A stretch of 64,000 nt of DNA, from positions 19,426,981 through 19,490,980 of the forward strand of contig OX579640.1 of the NCBI GenBank assembly GCA_951230915.1. Reading direction: 5' to 3'. Source of the stretch: Antitrichia curtipendula (taxonomy: Eukaryota; Streptophyta; Bryopsida; Hypnales; Leucodontaceae). The notes under the pieces were generated by a model. The model ran no database searches and was not told where the DNA came from. It saw only the letters and a list, made by a program, of their open reading frames with translations. Shown here in pieces: positions 12,699-24,545 of the stretch (positions within the stretch are counted from its first letter, which is position 1; the number at the start of each line of letters is the position of its first letter). Position numbers and translations under genes: made by a program.

Positions 12699-13260
12699 GC
12701 CAAATATTACATTTAGGTTGCTAAGCCAAAATCTTTTCATTTAGTTAATCTTTTATGTTTTAACCACTCAAATCTTGGACAAGGATCAAGCCGTATGGCT
12801 CACTTCAAGAAGAAAAAAAATTCTCATTAGGGATGCTTGCCAAGCACTGCATTTGGATTGCAAAGTCAAAGTTCTGTTCGTTGGTCAATTTTAAAGGCCT
12901 TGACTACTCAAACCTTGGGCAAGGATCAAGACCCATGTCCTACTTCAAGAAAAAATAAATTCCTCTTTGGATTGCTTACCAAGCACTGCATTTGGGTTAT
13001 AAAGTCAAAGTTTTGTTCATTGCTCAATTTTAAAAGCCTTGATTACTCAAACCTTGGGCAAGGATCAAGACCCATGTCCTACTTCAAGAAAAAATAAACT
13101 CCTTTGTGGATTGCTTGCCAAGCACTGCATTTGGATTACAAAGTCAAAGTTCTATTCATTGGTCAATTTTAAAGGCCTTGACTACTCAAGCCTTTGGCAA
13201 GAAGCAAGGCCCATGCCCTACTTTAAAAAAACAAAACTCTCTCTTGGGCTACTCGCTTTG
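12699..13260. repeat. Tandem array, four units of about 140 bp
   Basis: Units begin at about 12,699, 12,839, 12,979 and 13,118. The last three share CCAAGCACTGCATTTGG at the start and CTACTCAAACCTTGGGCAAG in the middle with few changes. The first unit is more diverged. The apparent open frames across the array come from the unit length and are not evidence for a protein. Confidence 0.85.
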
Positions 13261-14560
13261 CCAAGAGATGTAGACTAAGGATTAAAACAAGTATAACTAT
13301 CTCAAATTTAGGTTTTGGAATATAAAAGGGGTGTAATTAGGTGTAACTTTGTGACATAAATAAATCTAGGCCATAATTAAGTCTACCATACATTCAGGTC
13401 TGATTCAACACTCAAGCGTCAAAATTGAATTGCCACATCAGCTTCTCAGGTGTCCACATCACCTTGCACAAATCACAAGGTGATACATGGCACTTTTTCA
13501 CAAAAATGACTTAATTATTTCTGAATCTGACCTTCACTTACGGTACTTACCTTCGCATGTCAATGAAAACAAAATTCATGTCACTGCACATATGATTTCA
13601 GCTTCAACTGGAGACATAAAGTGGGTATACAGGAGCCTTTTGTAAGTACATGATATACTTGCAAAATATCACCAAAGAATAGTATATTGCCTTGGACAAG
13701 GAATATAATGATTGTGAGGCAGGTCACACCGCCACACTTTCCGTTTACAGTACTATTGTCAATATATTTTGAACTCAAGATTACAAAGAAATACTAGTAA
13801 CAGTTTCATTGAAGATCTACTGTGTTTGACTGTTGAAGGGTCGCCCGCCACAAGCATCAAGTCGTGAAAGTGACTATCAACCACGACAGAATTTATTATT
13901 TTGTTCGTTGCTGAAAGCGACAAATACTTTCTGATTAAAAGAAACTAAAGCCATAGCAACGTACTTGACATTGCTCATAAAAGCATTGATATTTGCTATT
14001 AGAGGTGATCCCAAATTTCCAGTCTGCTTCCGTTGACCTCAAGTCCCACCAAAGAAAGATTAAACGATCCATCAGTGGAATCCAGGCAGCACTCTTTTGC
14101 AATATATCCTCGAGTGAGGGAGAAGCAAGAGAATGGTATTCAGAACTACAAGATCACAAGCGTAAGAACACCAAAACATTTGAACTCTGGATGATAATTA
14201 GAGCAAACTCTAGACATCTAAACAGCGTAACAAAAGAACGAAAATGAACCCACCGTGCTATTTCAGAGCAGACAAATGTGACATGGAAAAATGATGAATT
14301 TAGAGAGAACGGAACAGTTTCTATTTGCAAGTCCAGAGGCTTTACCAACTACACAGGTCGACCGGGTCATGGTACAAATTTTAAGCTTGACAAAGAGCAC
14401 GAAAGAGAGTAACGTCGGTAGTGTGGAACAATTGCCTCACCTGAAGCGAGAGCAGTTCCAGGGTTACGGTCTGAATGAATATCAACGTGAGGGCCACTTA
14501 TTGCACTACAAAAACAAGAAGAGGGTTTCTATACAAGTCAATGGAACAGTCAATGGAACC
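13261..14560. other. 3' flank of VHA-F and spacer
   Basis: This is sequence downstream of the minus-strand V-ATPase F stop codon. Part will be its 3' UTR, but no clear end could be placed. Short plus-strand frames at 13,993-14,617 overlap the VHA-F last exon and are taken as shadows. Confidence 0.5.
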
Positions 14561-16391
14561 TCATTTGCGGTCACTAGGACCAGAAAGGTCACTCGAAAAC
14601 ATGTGCTTCACTCGTGACAAGATCGAATCCTGGTTTGGGTCATAAGGATGGTCCTTAGATGGGATCTCAAGAATCGCTGGAAGAGGTTTGGAGTAACTAT
14701 CAATCATGAAGCGGATCATGTTGGCAATCTACACAACAGAAACTGAAGGTATTTAGCAATCATACTGGACCTACCAGCAAGATACGACTATAATAAACAG
14801 TATATTAGATTCAATCCATCAGCGATTCAATACCTACTGAGTACTGCTTTCTAAACAGGGCAGACAAATTCGTTAATACAAGGCAAAAGCAAGTGAATGA
14901 GCTGAATGCCAATCTTTTTAAGTCGAGCCAGAGAGAAAAACCCACATATTGACTTATGAGAACAATCGCAATGTCCTCACGAGCGGTGAACTCCTTAAAT
15001 GAGTCCTCGATTTGCTTCACTGTAGTCTCTGCAGGCAATTGTTTGATGAATCGTAACGCGTCATTACAATTGTCCAATGATATCTCAAATTAGACGTCAG
15101 AACATACACTGGTCTCCAACCATGGTTGAAGAATAGGTAGTGTGCAGCAGGCAGAGTCAACTACATTTATGGAGGCAGAAACATGCGACATAGAACAGCA
15201 CGATGAGGCGAAATTAACACTTACTATTGTCCACAACTAGGTAGTTGGTTTTCCGTCGAAGGTCCACATTTCCCACTCCTGCTAGCAAAAATCCAGTCAC
15301 TGTATCCTGCCAAGACAGTCAACCAGATACACCTCAAATCCTGGCCTTACAGATTCTACTACAACGTGAAGGACCAAATCTGAACTATGTTCAAACTCGA
15401 CTTTTTTCACAGGATCTCAAAAAGCGGAAGAAGTGTTCCAATATTACAAATTGATTCGATTTCATACATGGCACTGATAGTGGCCAGTCACACGTGGAGC
15501 GCAACAGAATAGTCAGGCGGGGAAACCAAAAAGAAGCAGTTACCTCCTAAAGATCAGAAAACAAGGAGTAATTTTCACATTCTACTCTACATTCAAACAA
15601 TTCAAGTTGACTCCAAGGGTTTAAGGTAGGGACACCCAAAATCGAAGGGAACCAAAAGGGCCACTTTAAAATCTTACACATTAGGTGGACATTGACCTAG
15701 AGCATGAACATCACGTCGACGTCTGACAAAGTGACTAAATAGCAGTTTAAGACCATCAGCCCCCAAACGAAAATTGAATCTTGATAGCTTCTGCATTAGG
15801 TATCCAAATGACACATTCTTTCGTGCGTTGGAATCCTCTCATTTCCCAACAAGATCACATTAAAAATTTGACCAGTATAATTAATAGAAAATATGCTTCG
15901 TAGCAGAAATGTCGATTTAACTCCCCACTCACTCTTCAAATAATAATTCCAACTAAACCAAATAGCCTCAAATCGATCGACCCTTGCAAAAGGCTACCTG
16001 AAGCCTACGAAACGATTACTCTCCCGTTCTTTTATGCAACAACCATGGAACCACACCACAGTGGATGGGGCACAACACTGCTCGAACCTGAAACTCACTA
16101 GTTCCAGATCTATGAAACCCTGATTTATCGTCCAAACCTTGAAGTTCAAAATCATTATGCAAACTCTGTTATTTACGAACTAATAACTACACTTGAAGCG
16201 GAAATTGACGCACTAAACTCGATTAAAAAAAACTCTAACTCTAATCCACGAGCTATATGTCCCAAACCCTAGAAACTCCATCAAAAAAATCTCCGGAAAT
16301 TGAGAAATCGAAGGGGATTGCACACCTCGTCGGCGATGACGGCGATGAGGGAAGATCCGCGTGAAGAAGCTTGCGCTGAAACTCCTGCCAT
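14561..16391 (-). CDS. VHA-F: V-type proton ATPase subunit F
   Basis: Four exons (16326-16391, 15225-15306, 14946-15028, 14561-14728) join in frame to 132 residues, against about 128 in Arabidopsis. The protein starts MAGVSAQASS with SLIAVIADE, continues DTVTGFLLAGVGNVD and RRKTNYL, then TTVKQIEDSFKEF with EDIAIVLISQY, and ends with IANMIRF, LPAILEIPSKDHPYDP and DSILSRVKHMFSS. These are the hallmark blocks of the whole subunit F family. Subunit F sits in the central stalk of the vacuolar proton pump and couples V1 catalysis to rotor turning. The exon 3 donor is a weak GTGGGT; the others are ordinary. Intron 1 carries a decayed MITE. No key block is missing, so the gene looks functional. A copy of exon 1 with its upstream sequence sits at 36.8-37.2 kb. 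Confidence 0.93.
15624..15905 (+). mobile_element. Decayed TAAGGTA-family MITE in VHA-F intron 1
   Basis: The left end reads TTTAAGGTAGGGACACCCAA, close to the terminus of the element at 21219. Matching internal stretches follow in order: CTTCTGCATTAGGTATCCAA, TTCGTGCGTTGGAATCCTCT and TTTGACCAGTATAAT. The right terminus is not recognisable. Confidence 0.6.
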
Positions 16392-17934
16392 TGCGGAGAT
16401 CGTGAAAGCGTGCTGCAGAAATAAGAGTCTGAAAACTGTTGCGAAATACAAATGCCCCGTGTTCCGCAAATCTGTCCTCGTCGGGGAGCGCTGTTGCTTG
16501 CTCGCGGAGGTCCGGGCGAGAGATTCGTTCTCCTTCGATGAACAATGGATGAATGATGTTTCTCCTCCAACTTGACATCCCAAAATTTCTTTGTTTCTTT
16601 AGTTACCGTACCTGGTTGTCAGGGTCGGCAAAAAACAACCCTAACAAAAAGATGCCAGAATTTTTGTGGAAATTAGTTTATCAATTAAAAAAAATTGAAT
16701 GAAAAATTCATAAATTTTGAAAGAATGTTCTTATTTAAAGCATTTGTCAAATTTGATTTTCCAACTTTAATTGGATATTCAATATGAAATGTCAATCCTA
16801 ACATTTGGGTACAATAGTTTGTTTGTTTTGTTTATCCCTTAAACGTCGAGGTGGACATTTTGTAGCTAATGAATGACAAGAGAATCTCTTGTGTAGGACA
16901 AAAGTGCAACTATTCATCTTCCAAATTTTGTGAGAAAAGGAAAGATCATCTACAATAGTTAGACTTCCAATGAGTGCTTTTGCATTATTTTAATCCAACA
17001 ATTCCCACGGTGTCAAAACAAGATGATTTCCACGGTTATGAGCCCGTTGTTTAAGGGTTATGTTGTTTTGTTTGTTTGAATTCCAAAAAGATTTTGGAAT
17101 TTCTTGGAAGAGCCCTTAACTTTGTAAGGTCATGTGATAAAATAAAAAAATTGGTGAATGATTTCTAATGAACATGTTTAGAAGATGAAGAATTGCAACT
17201 TTTCATTTGATATTTTTTCTTAAAATTCTTTGTAAGTGTATTTGCAATAAATGATGGTGAAGATTCTTTCATTCAAGTAACATTGATGAATCTATTGAAA
17301 AATTGGTTTAATCTATAAATCAGAAAATAATCTTTTCCTAAAGTTTTAACACCAATGACACAAATCTTTGACAAAATAAATCATTGATGATATAAATATT
17401 TTTCCTAGTTATAGAATGACACAGAAAATTGTTTATTTTTTATAATGTTTTTCACAAGAATGTTTATCCCAGGTGAAATTTTCAGATTTTTTGAGCATAT
17501 TATGTATTTGATATGAAATTTCTCCACTTTTCTTCAAAAATATACATTAATTTCAATTTTGACAAGAATATCTATTTGTAATTTATAGTAGACATTTGGT
17601 TTCATTTGTGAAAAATAATGCACAAATTACTATGTTATAATGGTCAAACATGACTATAGAATTATCAAAGCCTCATAATATAATTAATTCTAAAATGCTA
17701 TAAAAGCCAAAGAATATCCATGAATAGCTTTGCCCAATAAATGTAGAAATAAAAAATGCACCTAATGTTTACCAAGAAATTTGATAATTTTCTACCTACT
17801 ACTTTAGTGATAGGGCTACATTCTTCTTTGGTTAACCTTTTAAAAATCATGAAGCAATCCTAATTTCTAAAGTTGTGAGATGTATAATAAAATGCAAATT
17901 AATTTAATGATGACTCTCAAACAATAGTTGTAAA
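16392..17934. other. VHA-F promoter region and AT-rich spacer
   Basis: The first 200 bp upstream of the VHA-F ATG (to about 16,590) are GC-rich and probably hold its 5' UTR and promoter. They are duplicated at 36.8-37.0 kb. Beyond that the sequence is AT-rich with no coding signal. Confidence 0.55.
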
Positions 17935-18225
17935 ATATGATCCATAGATTATATCCATGAAGTTAGATCAACTAGTACACAAACCAATCTTTTTCAATAA
18001 ATTTGAAGTCCAAAGTTGAATATTCCTTCTGAAATCAATTGTAGATTGAACATTTGTAAATTTCATAAGAATTTTAATTTTTCCTTTTAAGCTCAAAATA
18101 TTATGTTTTTATCATAATAATGTTTAGAAGATTTTTATTTCATTTTTATATTGAAGTCATTTTTAAAGGACTATTTTTTGAAATGCAAAAGTTATTTTTA
18201 GAGGCAAGACTTACTAATATATACC
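17935..18225 (+). repeat. Diverged dispersed repeat, left copy
   Basis: This stretch aligns in the same orientation with 22,575-22,865. Shared blocks include TTAGATCAACTAGTA, TTTTTCAAT and GTTATTTTT, with roughly a quarter of bases changed by eye. The two copies flank the copia-like pol remains, so they could be old LTR relics, or simply two copies of another repeat. Confidence 0.45.
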
Positions 18226-18783
18226 TCATTTTGACAAGTATGTTAAAACCTATCACTACTATTGTCCAAAGGCAAAGATAATCATACTATCAAAAGATGT
18301 AACTATCAACAAAGGTCATGTATCAACTAGAATGCAGTAGATTGCCAAAACAAAACAATCATTAAGGAGTAACTCTATGAAGATGTACATGAACAATTCA
18401 CCACCACTCTACAACCAAATACACCTAATTCCCTTGCTCCATTTCAAAGGCCCCTACCAAATTCAATTTTTGCTATCTTACCTTGGGTCAATTGCTAGGA
18501 GCAAATTCCAACAACCATATTCTGCCCATCACTCAACAATGCAACTATAATACTAATGCTAAAAAACTTAGGTCAAGATATGGACTTATATTCAGAGACT
18601 GTCACCAAACCATATAATAAACCAAAAATCCTATATCCAATAGGATCCAAAACAAAAATCACCTACAAGAATCAAATGGAAATAAAAAAAACTCCAGTCC
18701 AACTAGAAGGAAATATCAACTATCTAGAATCCCAAATAAATGAGATTTTGTACCAACAAGCTTCAACAAATGCAACTAGCATA

Positions 18784-19830
18784 AGGCAATGCAGCAAGAG
18801 ATAGATAGCATAAATGAAAACCTCGCATGGGAGCTAGTACCATTATCTTCTATTTAAAAATCCATCACATTGCAATGGATTTATAGAATCAAATCCAAAA
18901 TCAATGGCAAAGGTTAATGCTATGAATCTAAACTAGTCACCAGAGTTTTTTAGCACTACAAAGGAAATGATTACAAAAAAACTTTTGCCCTTGTAGCAAA
19001 GTGGACAACCATGCATTAAAGTGGTTTGTACCCTAGAAGCACATAAAGGATGGAATATCCACCACTTTGATGTCAAAATAGCCTATGTGAATGGCAAACT
19101 CAAAGAACAAGTACTCATGCAACAACCTTTAGGTTCCATTGACTCTAATACACCTTCGCATGTCTACCAATTAGCAAAAGACTCTATGCACTTAACTCTA
19201 AAGTCCCAAAATCCTTATAAGGGATTCTTGGGATTTGGGATAGGCTTATATGACTTCAATTTTTGCCATGATTTGAAAAAATAAAATTGAAGATAAGAAA
19301 TCAAATTAGCTTTTGGGGAATATAATTTTTATTTCAATTGGTATCTGAAATCAAAAGTTATCTCATTCTAAGTCCAAAAAGCAACTTGAGCAATCTAACG
19401 TGGCCAAGAGATTGCCACATTAGATAATAATAATAAAATTTAATAAAAAATTTAAACTTTAAATTTTTAAATTTTAAATTTATCATTATTATTTATTCCG
19501 TACAACACTAGCCAACACTAGCCAGTTCACAGCATTGGGAATGGGCTTGAAACCCCCCTCCAATGCCTCCAAAAAACATCTAATGTTGTAGTCCTAGTGA
19601 TTTAGGTACACAACCTATTCATCACAGGCAACACCACAAAACAATAGTTTCTTTCACTGAAACAACTCAACAACAAATTTGAAATAACAAACCTAGGACC
19701 CATTCTCAAATACTTATGAATTACATTTGATCAAACAACCCAAAGCTTAAAGCTTTGCCAAATAGCCTTGCAAAGGAGTATACTTGAGGATTTGGGAATG
19801 CAAGATTGCAAACCCACCAAAATCCACTAT
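18784..19830 (+). mobile_element. Decayed Ty1/copia retrotransposon pol fragments
   Basis: Translating with frameshifts and stops gives recognisable copia reverse-transcriptase pieces: QQEIDSINENLAWELVPL, then LQWIYRIKSK, then FALVAKWTT. Next come LEAHKGWNIHHFDVK, AYVNGKLKEQVLMQQPLG and HVYQLAKDSM (about 19,021-19,200). After a break, 19,676-19,830 gives FEITNLGPILKYL and LGMQDCKPTKI, the end of the RT region. Several in-frame stops make it inactive. The catalytic YVDD region is missing. Gag, protease and integrase were not seen. Confidence 0.8.
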
Positions 19831-20593
19831 CACCAAACCATCAGTTGACAAGATTTACATGCACCCGTCTAATAAATCCCACACTACATGGGTCAATGAC
19901 CAATGCTTGCCTAGACATGGCCTTCTCAGCCAAAGAGTGGCCGATGGATGACTTGATTGTTCACAATAGAAACAAAGAATGCACCTATCGGTCCCAACAA
20001 TCCAAGCATTCCGGTAGCTACCTTGGTCAAAGGAGCCTGGCGTCCTTTTAAAGGTTAACCAATTCTTTTATTACATAGACAAATCCAAAGAGGCACATTT
20101 ACAGGGTATGAAGTCCATAGTATATTACATCAAAAACTTCACATTCACTAGGGTCACTTTAAGACAAAAGGAAATTGACAGGAGCATTCATACTCACAAC
20201 CGGCACGACACTCAGCATAACCAAATGTTGACTTTTCAACGTTAACATGGTACCGTCCCATTGGCAACCTTGTCACCATTGCCATTACAAGTTGCAACTC
20301 ATAACCTTCTTTCCTTTCAACTTGCTTCCTACACTCTTGGATCATGAAGGTTCAAGGTTGTGATTGAAAAATGTACAACCGGTTATGTTCAATAACTTAT
20401 TCACCACTAGGGCAAGCTCATCAGTTATTTAATACATATCCTGGAGCAGTCGAAAACAAACCTACGTATCACTATCTCCAACAAAGTCAGACAATACAAG
20501 ATCCCTAGTAAAAACATGCAGAGAGGCGATTCGGATACAAAACCTCTTAATCAAATGAGGTTACAAACAAAAGGAGGAGCGGTATCGATCTAC
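19831..20593. other. Spacer, no gene seen
   Basis: Mixed sequence between the copia remnant and a MITE. Short frames on both strands have no recognisable motifs. It may include decayed RNase H sequence from the retroelement, but nothing aligned by eye. Confidence 0.5.
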
Positions 20594-21009
20594 TAAGGTA
20601 GTGTGTTCTTAAAGCGACCATTTAAGGATTGGTCTGCCTTTTTCACAGGTTTCCATGGGCAGAATTATTTTTAGATCATTTTTCAGAGAAAGAAAAATAG
20701 ATGTGGAACCTAACACAAGTGGTTTTGTATTTTTTCAAGCATTTTTGAATGACTTATAAATTTTCAAAGATTTGGGGCATAGGCACCTATTTGTGACCAT
20801 AGGTCTTCCAAAATTTGTCCACTTGTAACTTGTAAAGAGATGAGCGGAAATCAAAGACCATGATTGGCTCTTGCAATAAATAAAACAATTTTTCCTCAAT
20901 GTATTTAATTGCTAAATTAGTCCATTTAAAGATCACCCCATCTCCATTCTCCACCTAGAAAGAGGGGTGGTTTGAAGAAGATGGACGCTTTTAGAGCACA
21001 CTACCTTAG
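20594..21009 (+). mobile_element. TAAGGTA-family MITE, type A, full length
   Basis: Terminal inverted repeats of about 21 bp read TAAGGTAGTGTGTTCTTAAA on the left and, inverted, TAAGGTAGTGTGCTCTAAAA on the right. The element is about 416 bp and has no ORF of note. Close relatives lie at 61865-62293, 62310-62723 and, inverted, 32406-32819. Confidence 0.85.
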
Positions 21010-21218
21010 CTACAGTAATATGAGCAACGTACACAAATGTCCTACGATGCTAACCACTCCAAAGTTGTACAATACATATGCATCCCTCAATGCATCCCTC
21101 ACATATGCATTACAAAACCAAATCAAAAGAGCCCAATTATGGTTGGATGGAGGATGTACAGATGAATGTTTTGCATCTGTTAGATAAGGTAGAATCTCAC
21201 TAGGCAATACGATCGTAT

Positions 21219-21495
21219 TAAGGTAGGTACACCCAAATGTGCCACTGACCTTAAACCGCCATCTATACTATGTGTACATCTCCAAAATCAGTTCTGTACC
21301 TATGTGGAAGAAACGCTTTTAGAATCAAACTTTGTTCCTTAATAACTTTTGCATACAATATCCAAATGCCATGTTCTCTGGTGCGTTATAACCTCCTTTC
21401 ACTTACCTACAAGAACATATGAAAATTTGACCAATCTAATAATAATAACTAAACTCAATAGCAAAAAGTGGCGGTTTGGGGTGTACCCATCTTAA
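21219..21495 (+). mobile_element. TAAGGTA-family MITE, type B, full length
   Basis: The left end is TAAGGTAGGTACACCCAAA. The right end is the inverse, TTTGGGGTGTACCCATCTTA. Both ends also share a nearby CCGCC / GGCGG pair. The element is about 277 bp, non-coding. Partial copies of its body occur at 15.6, 27.9, 31.8, 37.8 and 60.7 kb. Confidence 0.8.
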
Positions 21496-21589
21496 TGACA
21501 TTTGCCTTAGCATTAGCTTACGATTAGGAATTTAGGATGTGTATAATACCTATTAATTTTGTTATTCAAATCATCTTGTTATGATCACA

Positions 21590-21790
21590 CAATACTCAAT
21601 GTCAACAACATACGTGATCTCGCCATCGTCACAAGGACAGTCCGGGAGTGACTAATTGACTGCAACATGCTGACCATGCGGTTGCAATCTGGTACAATTG
21701 CATGTCCCGCTCACTCCGTTGATACTGGAGCTCAAACAGCCACCGCAATGGCCACAACATTCCGTGCAGCTACTAAGGTAGAACAGCCCA
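21590..21790 (-). pseudogene. Broken relic of the cysteine-rich repeat gene
   Basis: Minus-strand translation gives SSCTECCGHCGGCLSSS, then GTCNCTRLQP, a TAG stop, then SLPDCPCDDGEIT. This follows one 53-residue unit of the gene at 24513-25196 in order. Its PDCEH has become PHGQH, one cysteine is now serine, and the link to the next unit is stopped. Only about one and a quarter units survive. It lies 2.7 kb downstream of the intact gene in the same orientation, as expected of an old local duplicate. Confidence 0.75.
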
Positions 21791-21849
21791 ATTCCGTCAG
21801 TTTCCCAATTCCGTTGCCTATGCTTTGGCCCCAATTTCGTCAACTGCAA

Positions 21850-24160
21850 AATCTATATCCATTCACTTTCCTGACAAATTTCAGTGCATTAATGCCTAAA
21901 GGGCTAACGCGTCAATCCTTCACTGGTGGGAACTTAAGTGCCAATAGATACATGTTAAGATGGTAATGGGTTGTTCATGAGACAATTTTGACCCGACTCT
22001 ATGCACAGTTTTGTAATTTCAGGGCAGCTTACTTTGAAAATTCACAGAAATTACAATTTTGATCCGAAAATTATAATTCCACTTGGGTTTGATTTGTGAA
22101 ACAACCACACAACTCTGAAAAATATGTACCTCTCTTGAAGTTGGCCCCAAGATAGTCAGATTGCAAATCAGTATGGTAATAGGCTGTTCTACCTTAACAG
22201 TGGCTCGCTTAAGTATTTGTACACTTCAGAAAGTGCCATAACTAATTTGAAAAATTAGATTTTTTTCAACAAAATTTGGACATGTTGAAGTATAAGTAAC
22301 ACACTTGTACAAAATGATTTTTCAAAAAATTTAAAAAGCCTTTTTAACATTTTTTATAATTTAATCAAATTTATTAGTGAAAAAAAAGTTTTAATACAAG
22401 TCAATTTTTTCAAAGATTTTTTGGTAATTGGAATGAAAATCCTTTTTAGATTTTTTATTGGTATGAATTTCTCATGCTTTGAAATTTTATTGAGTGAAAT
22501 ATTATTGACTAAAGTATGACTCCAAATTTTTACATTTCTTATAATTCACTCCAAAAATCTCCAAAAATTGTGGAAAATATGATCTATAGATATATCTATA
22601 AGCTTAGATCAACTAGTATAGAGACCAGTATTTTTCAATTAAATTTAAAGTCAAAAATTAAATTTTTTTTTTATAATTGAATGCAAATTGAACATTTATG
22701 ACATTCACAAGAATTTTTTTTCTTTTGAATTTAAAATGATAAGTTCTAATAACATTGATTTTGAAGATTTTAATTTTTAATTTTTAATTAGGTAATGTTT
22801 AAAGGGTCATTTTTTGAACTGCAAATTAAAAGTTATTTTTTGAAGCCATACTTATTAATACTCTTGGAATTATAGAATATTTTTAAACCAAAGTCTTGAG
22901 ATTCTAACCATATAAATGTTAACTTAGAACTAACACAAGAATCTTCAATAAAATTGATGGCTTTAAAAAGGCATTCTTGTATGCTTTGAATGAATTTATA
23001 TTCATCTATTGTTCAAAATTTGAGTCTAGTCCTTAAAGATTTGTGGCCTTTTAACCCTTTAGTGTCTAAAAAGCCCAAATTGGGTCTCACGTTTTTTTAA
23101 GCAATGTTGAAGAGTTTATATGGAGATTTCTTTAAACTTAAATAATTGTGTATTTTAACCAATGCATACAATGTTCTTCATTTAAGCTAATGATATAATA
23201 AAATTTTCTATTTCTATTATATTTTCTATAATATAATTAATCAAAATCTGCAACTAAAAATCATGAATTCTTAGTACATAAAGGCTTAAGATGAATGCAA
23301 ACAAATAAATCTGGACTCTAAAGTACTAAGAAGTATCAGGAAGAAGGTGATGTTTGGCTTCATACATATTAGTTTACAAATTTTATTTGTACCAGCCTTT
23401 TATTCAATGATTATTCTAGACCGTGAGAAATGAAATGTTTTGCAATGTATTATACAAATTGGATAGATGAAATTGATTGAAATCACCACAAAAAATTCAA
23501 AGTAAGATGATATCGCCACATTTGGATGAATGTACATTAACATGGATAAAGAAATGATGTTTCATTTATAATGAGCATATTTACAAATGAAAATAGTTCA
23601 TTGTCCCAATTAAGATCACAAATCACATAACCTTAGGAAACTTGAAAATAAAAGCCTTGACGTGGTCAACTAGAAGCAAAAATCCTACCCCTTGGTAAAA
23701 TTTTACACGTGCATTATGACTTAGATTAAGATATGAGTCACAAACAAATTTACATAAATATTTGGAGAGATGTACTTTAATCTATACTAAGGGCTCCAAA
23801 GTCCATGTTCCATTGATGAAGAAATGATTTTTTTGACCAATGATTTGTCCAAACAACTATTTATTCATCTCCAATAGCATTGGAATCAATAAAAGAATAC
23901 CTTTTCGTTTATAACCAATTTTGTAAAGTGGAATAAATAATATATTTGTACAAAGATACAACCCAAAATTTGCAATATTTCAAAATAGATTTACAAATTG
24001 AAGAGTTAGCCTCCAAAAATCAACAACACTCACTTGTTAGCTTCCCCCTCATGATATGATTTTCAATGCCAATGTCCAAATGAAACCTCACACAATTCTA
24101 AGCTAAACCTAACTTCAAATCAAAGCTTTACTACCATTCTTAAGTCATTGATGGAGAGGG
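21850..24160. other. AT-rich spacer with a dispersed repeat copy
   Basis: No gene was seen. The right copy of the diverged repeat lies at 22,575-22,865. The rest is AT-rich with no open frame of interest. Confidence 0.55.
22575..22865 (+). repeat. Diverged dispersed repeat, right copy
   Basis: Same orientation and order of blocks as 17,935-18,225. The pair brackets 4.3 kb that includes the copia pol relic and two MITEs. Confidence 0.45.
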
Positions 24161-24164
24161 TGTA

Positions 24165-24545
24165 GGGTTTATAGGTTTGCCATTCTCCAATCATTGAGAG
24201 AGAGTTTTTTTTTTAGGATTTAGGGTTTAGGATATGCTAGGAGAGGGTTTGTCCCATAACACACTGCTCACTTTTTGAGTGAGGTTCTATTCACAACTTT
24301 TCTACATGTAACTTCTGTCATTGCAAAGCCTCCTCCTCTTTGGTCCAAAAACAATATAACACTAGGATTCATCTATTCCCATTCTTCACTCGTTGATATA
24401 GTAGAGGTTTAGGGTTCAAAGTTTTAGGGTATGCTACAACCCCATAGCCCTGCCTCAAGTTGTGAGTGAGGTCCTCCTCACAACTTCAGAACTTCCTTAC
24501 ATGTAGCTTCTGTCAATGCGAAAGCCTCCTCCTCTTTGGTCTAGA
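24165..24545 (+). repeat. Tandem duplication of about 190 bp overlapping a gene 3' end
   Basis: About 24,165-24,350 and 24,370-24,545 share, in order: a TTTAGGGTT tract, GGATATGCTA / GGGTATGCTA, GAGTGAGGT, ACATGTAACTTCTGTCA / ACATGTAGCTTCTGTCA, and GCCTCCTCCTCTTTGGT. The second copy supplies the last codons and stop of the minus-strand cysteine-rich gene. Confidence 0.65.

Noticed and set aside
12837..13278. Open frames over the 140-bp array
   Set aside because: They follow from the repeat period and hold no coding signal independent of it.
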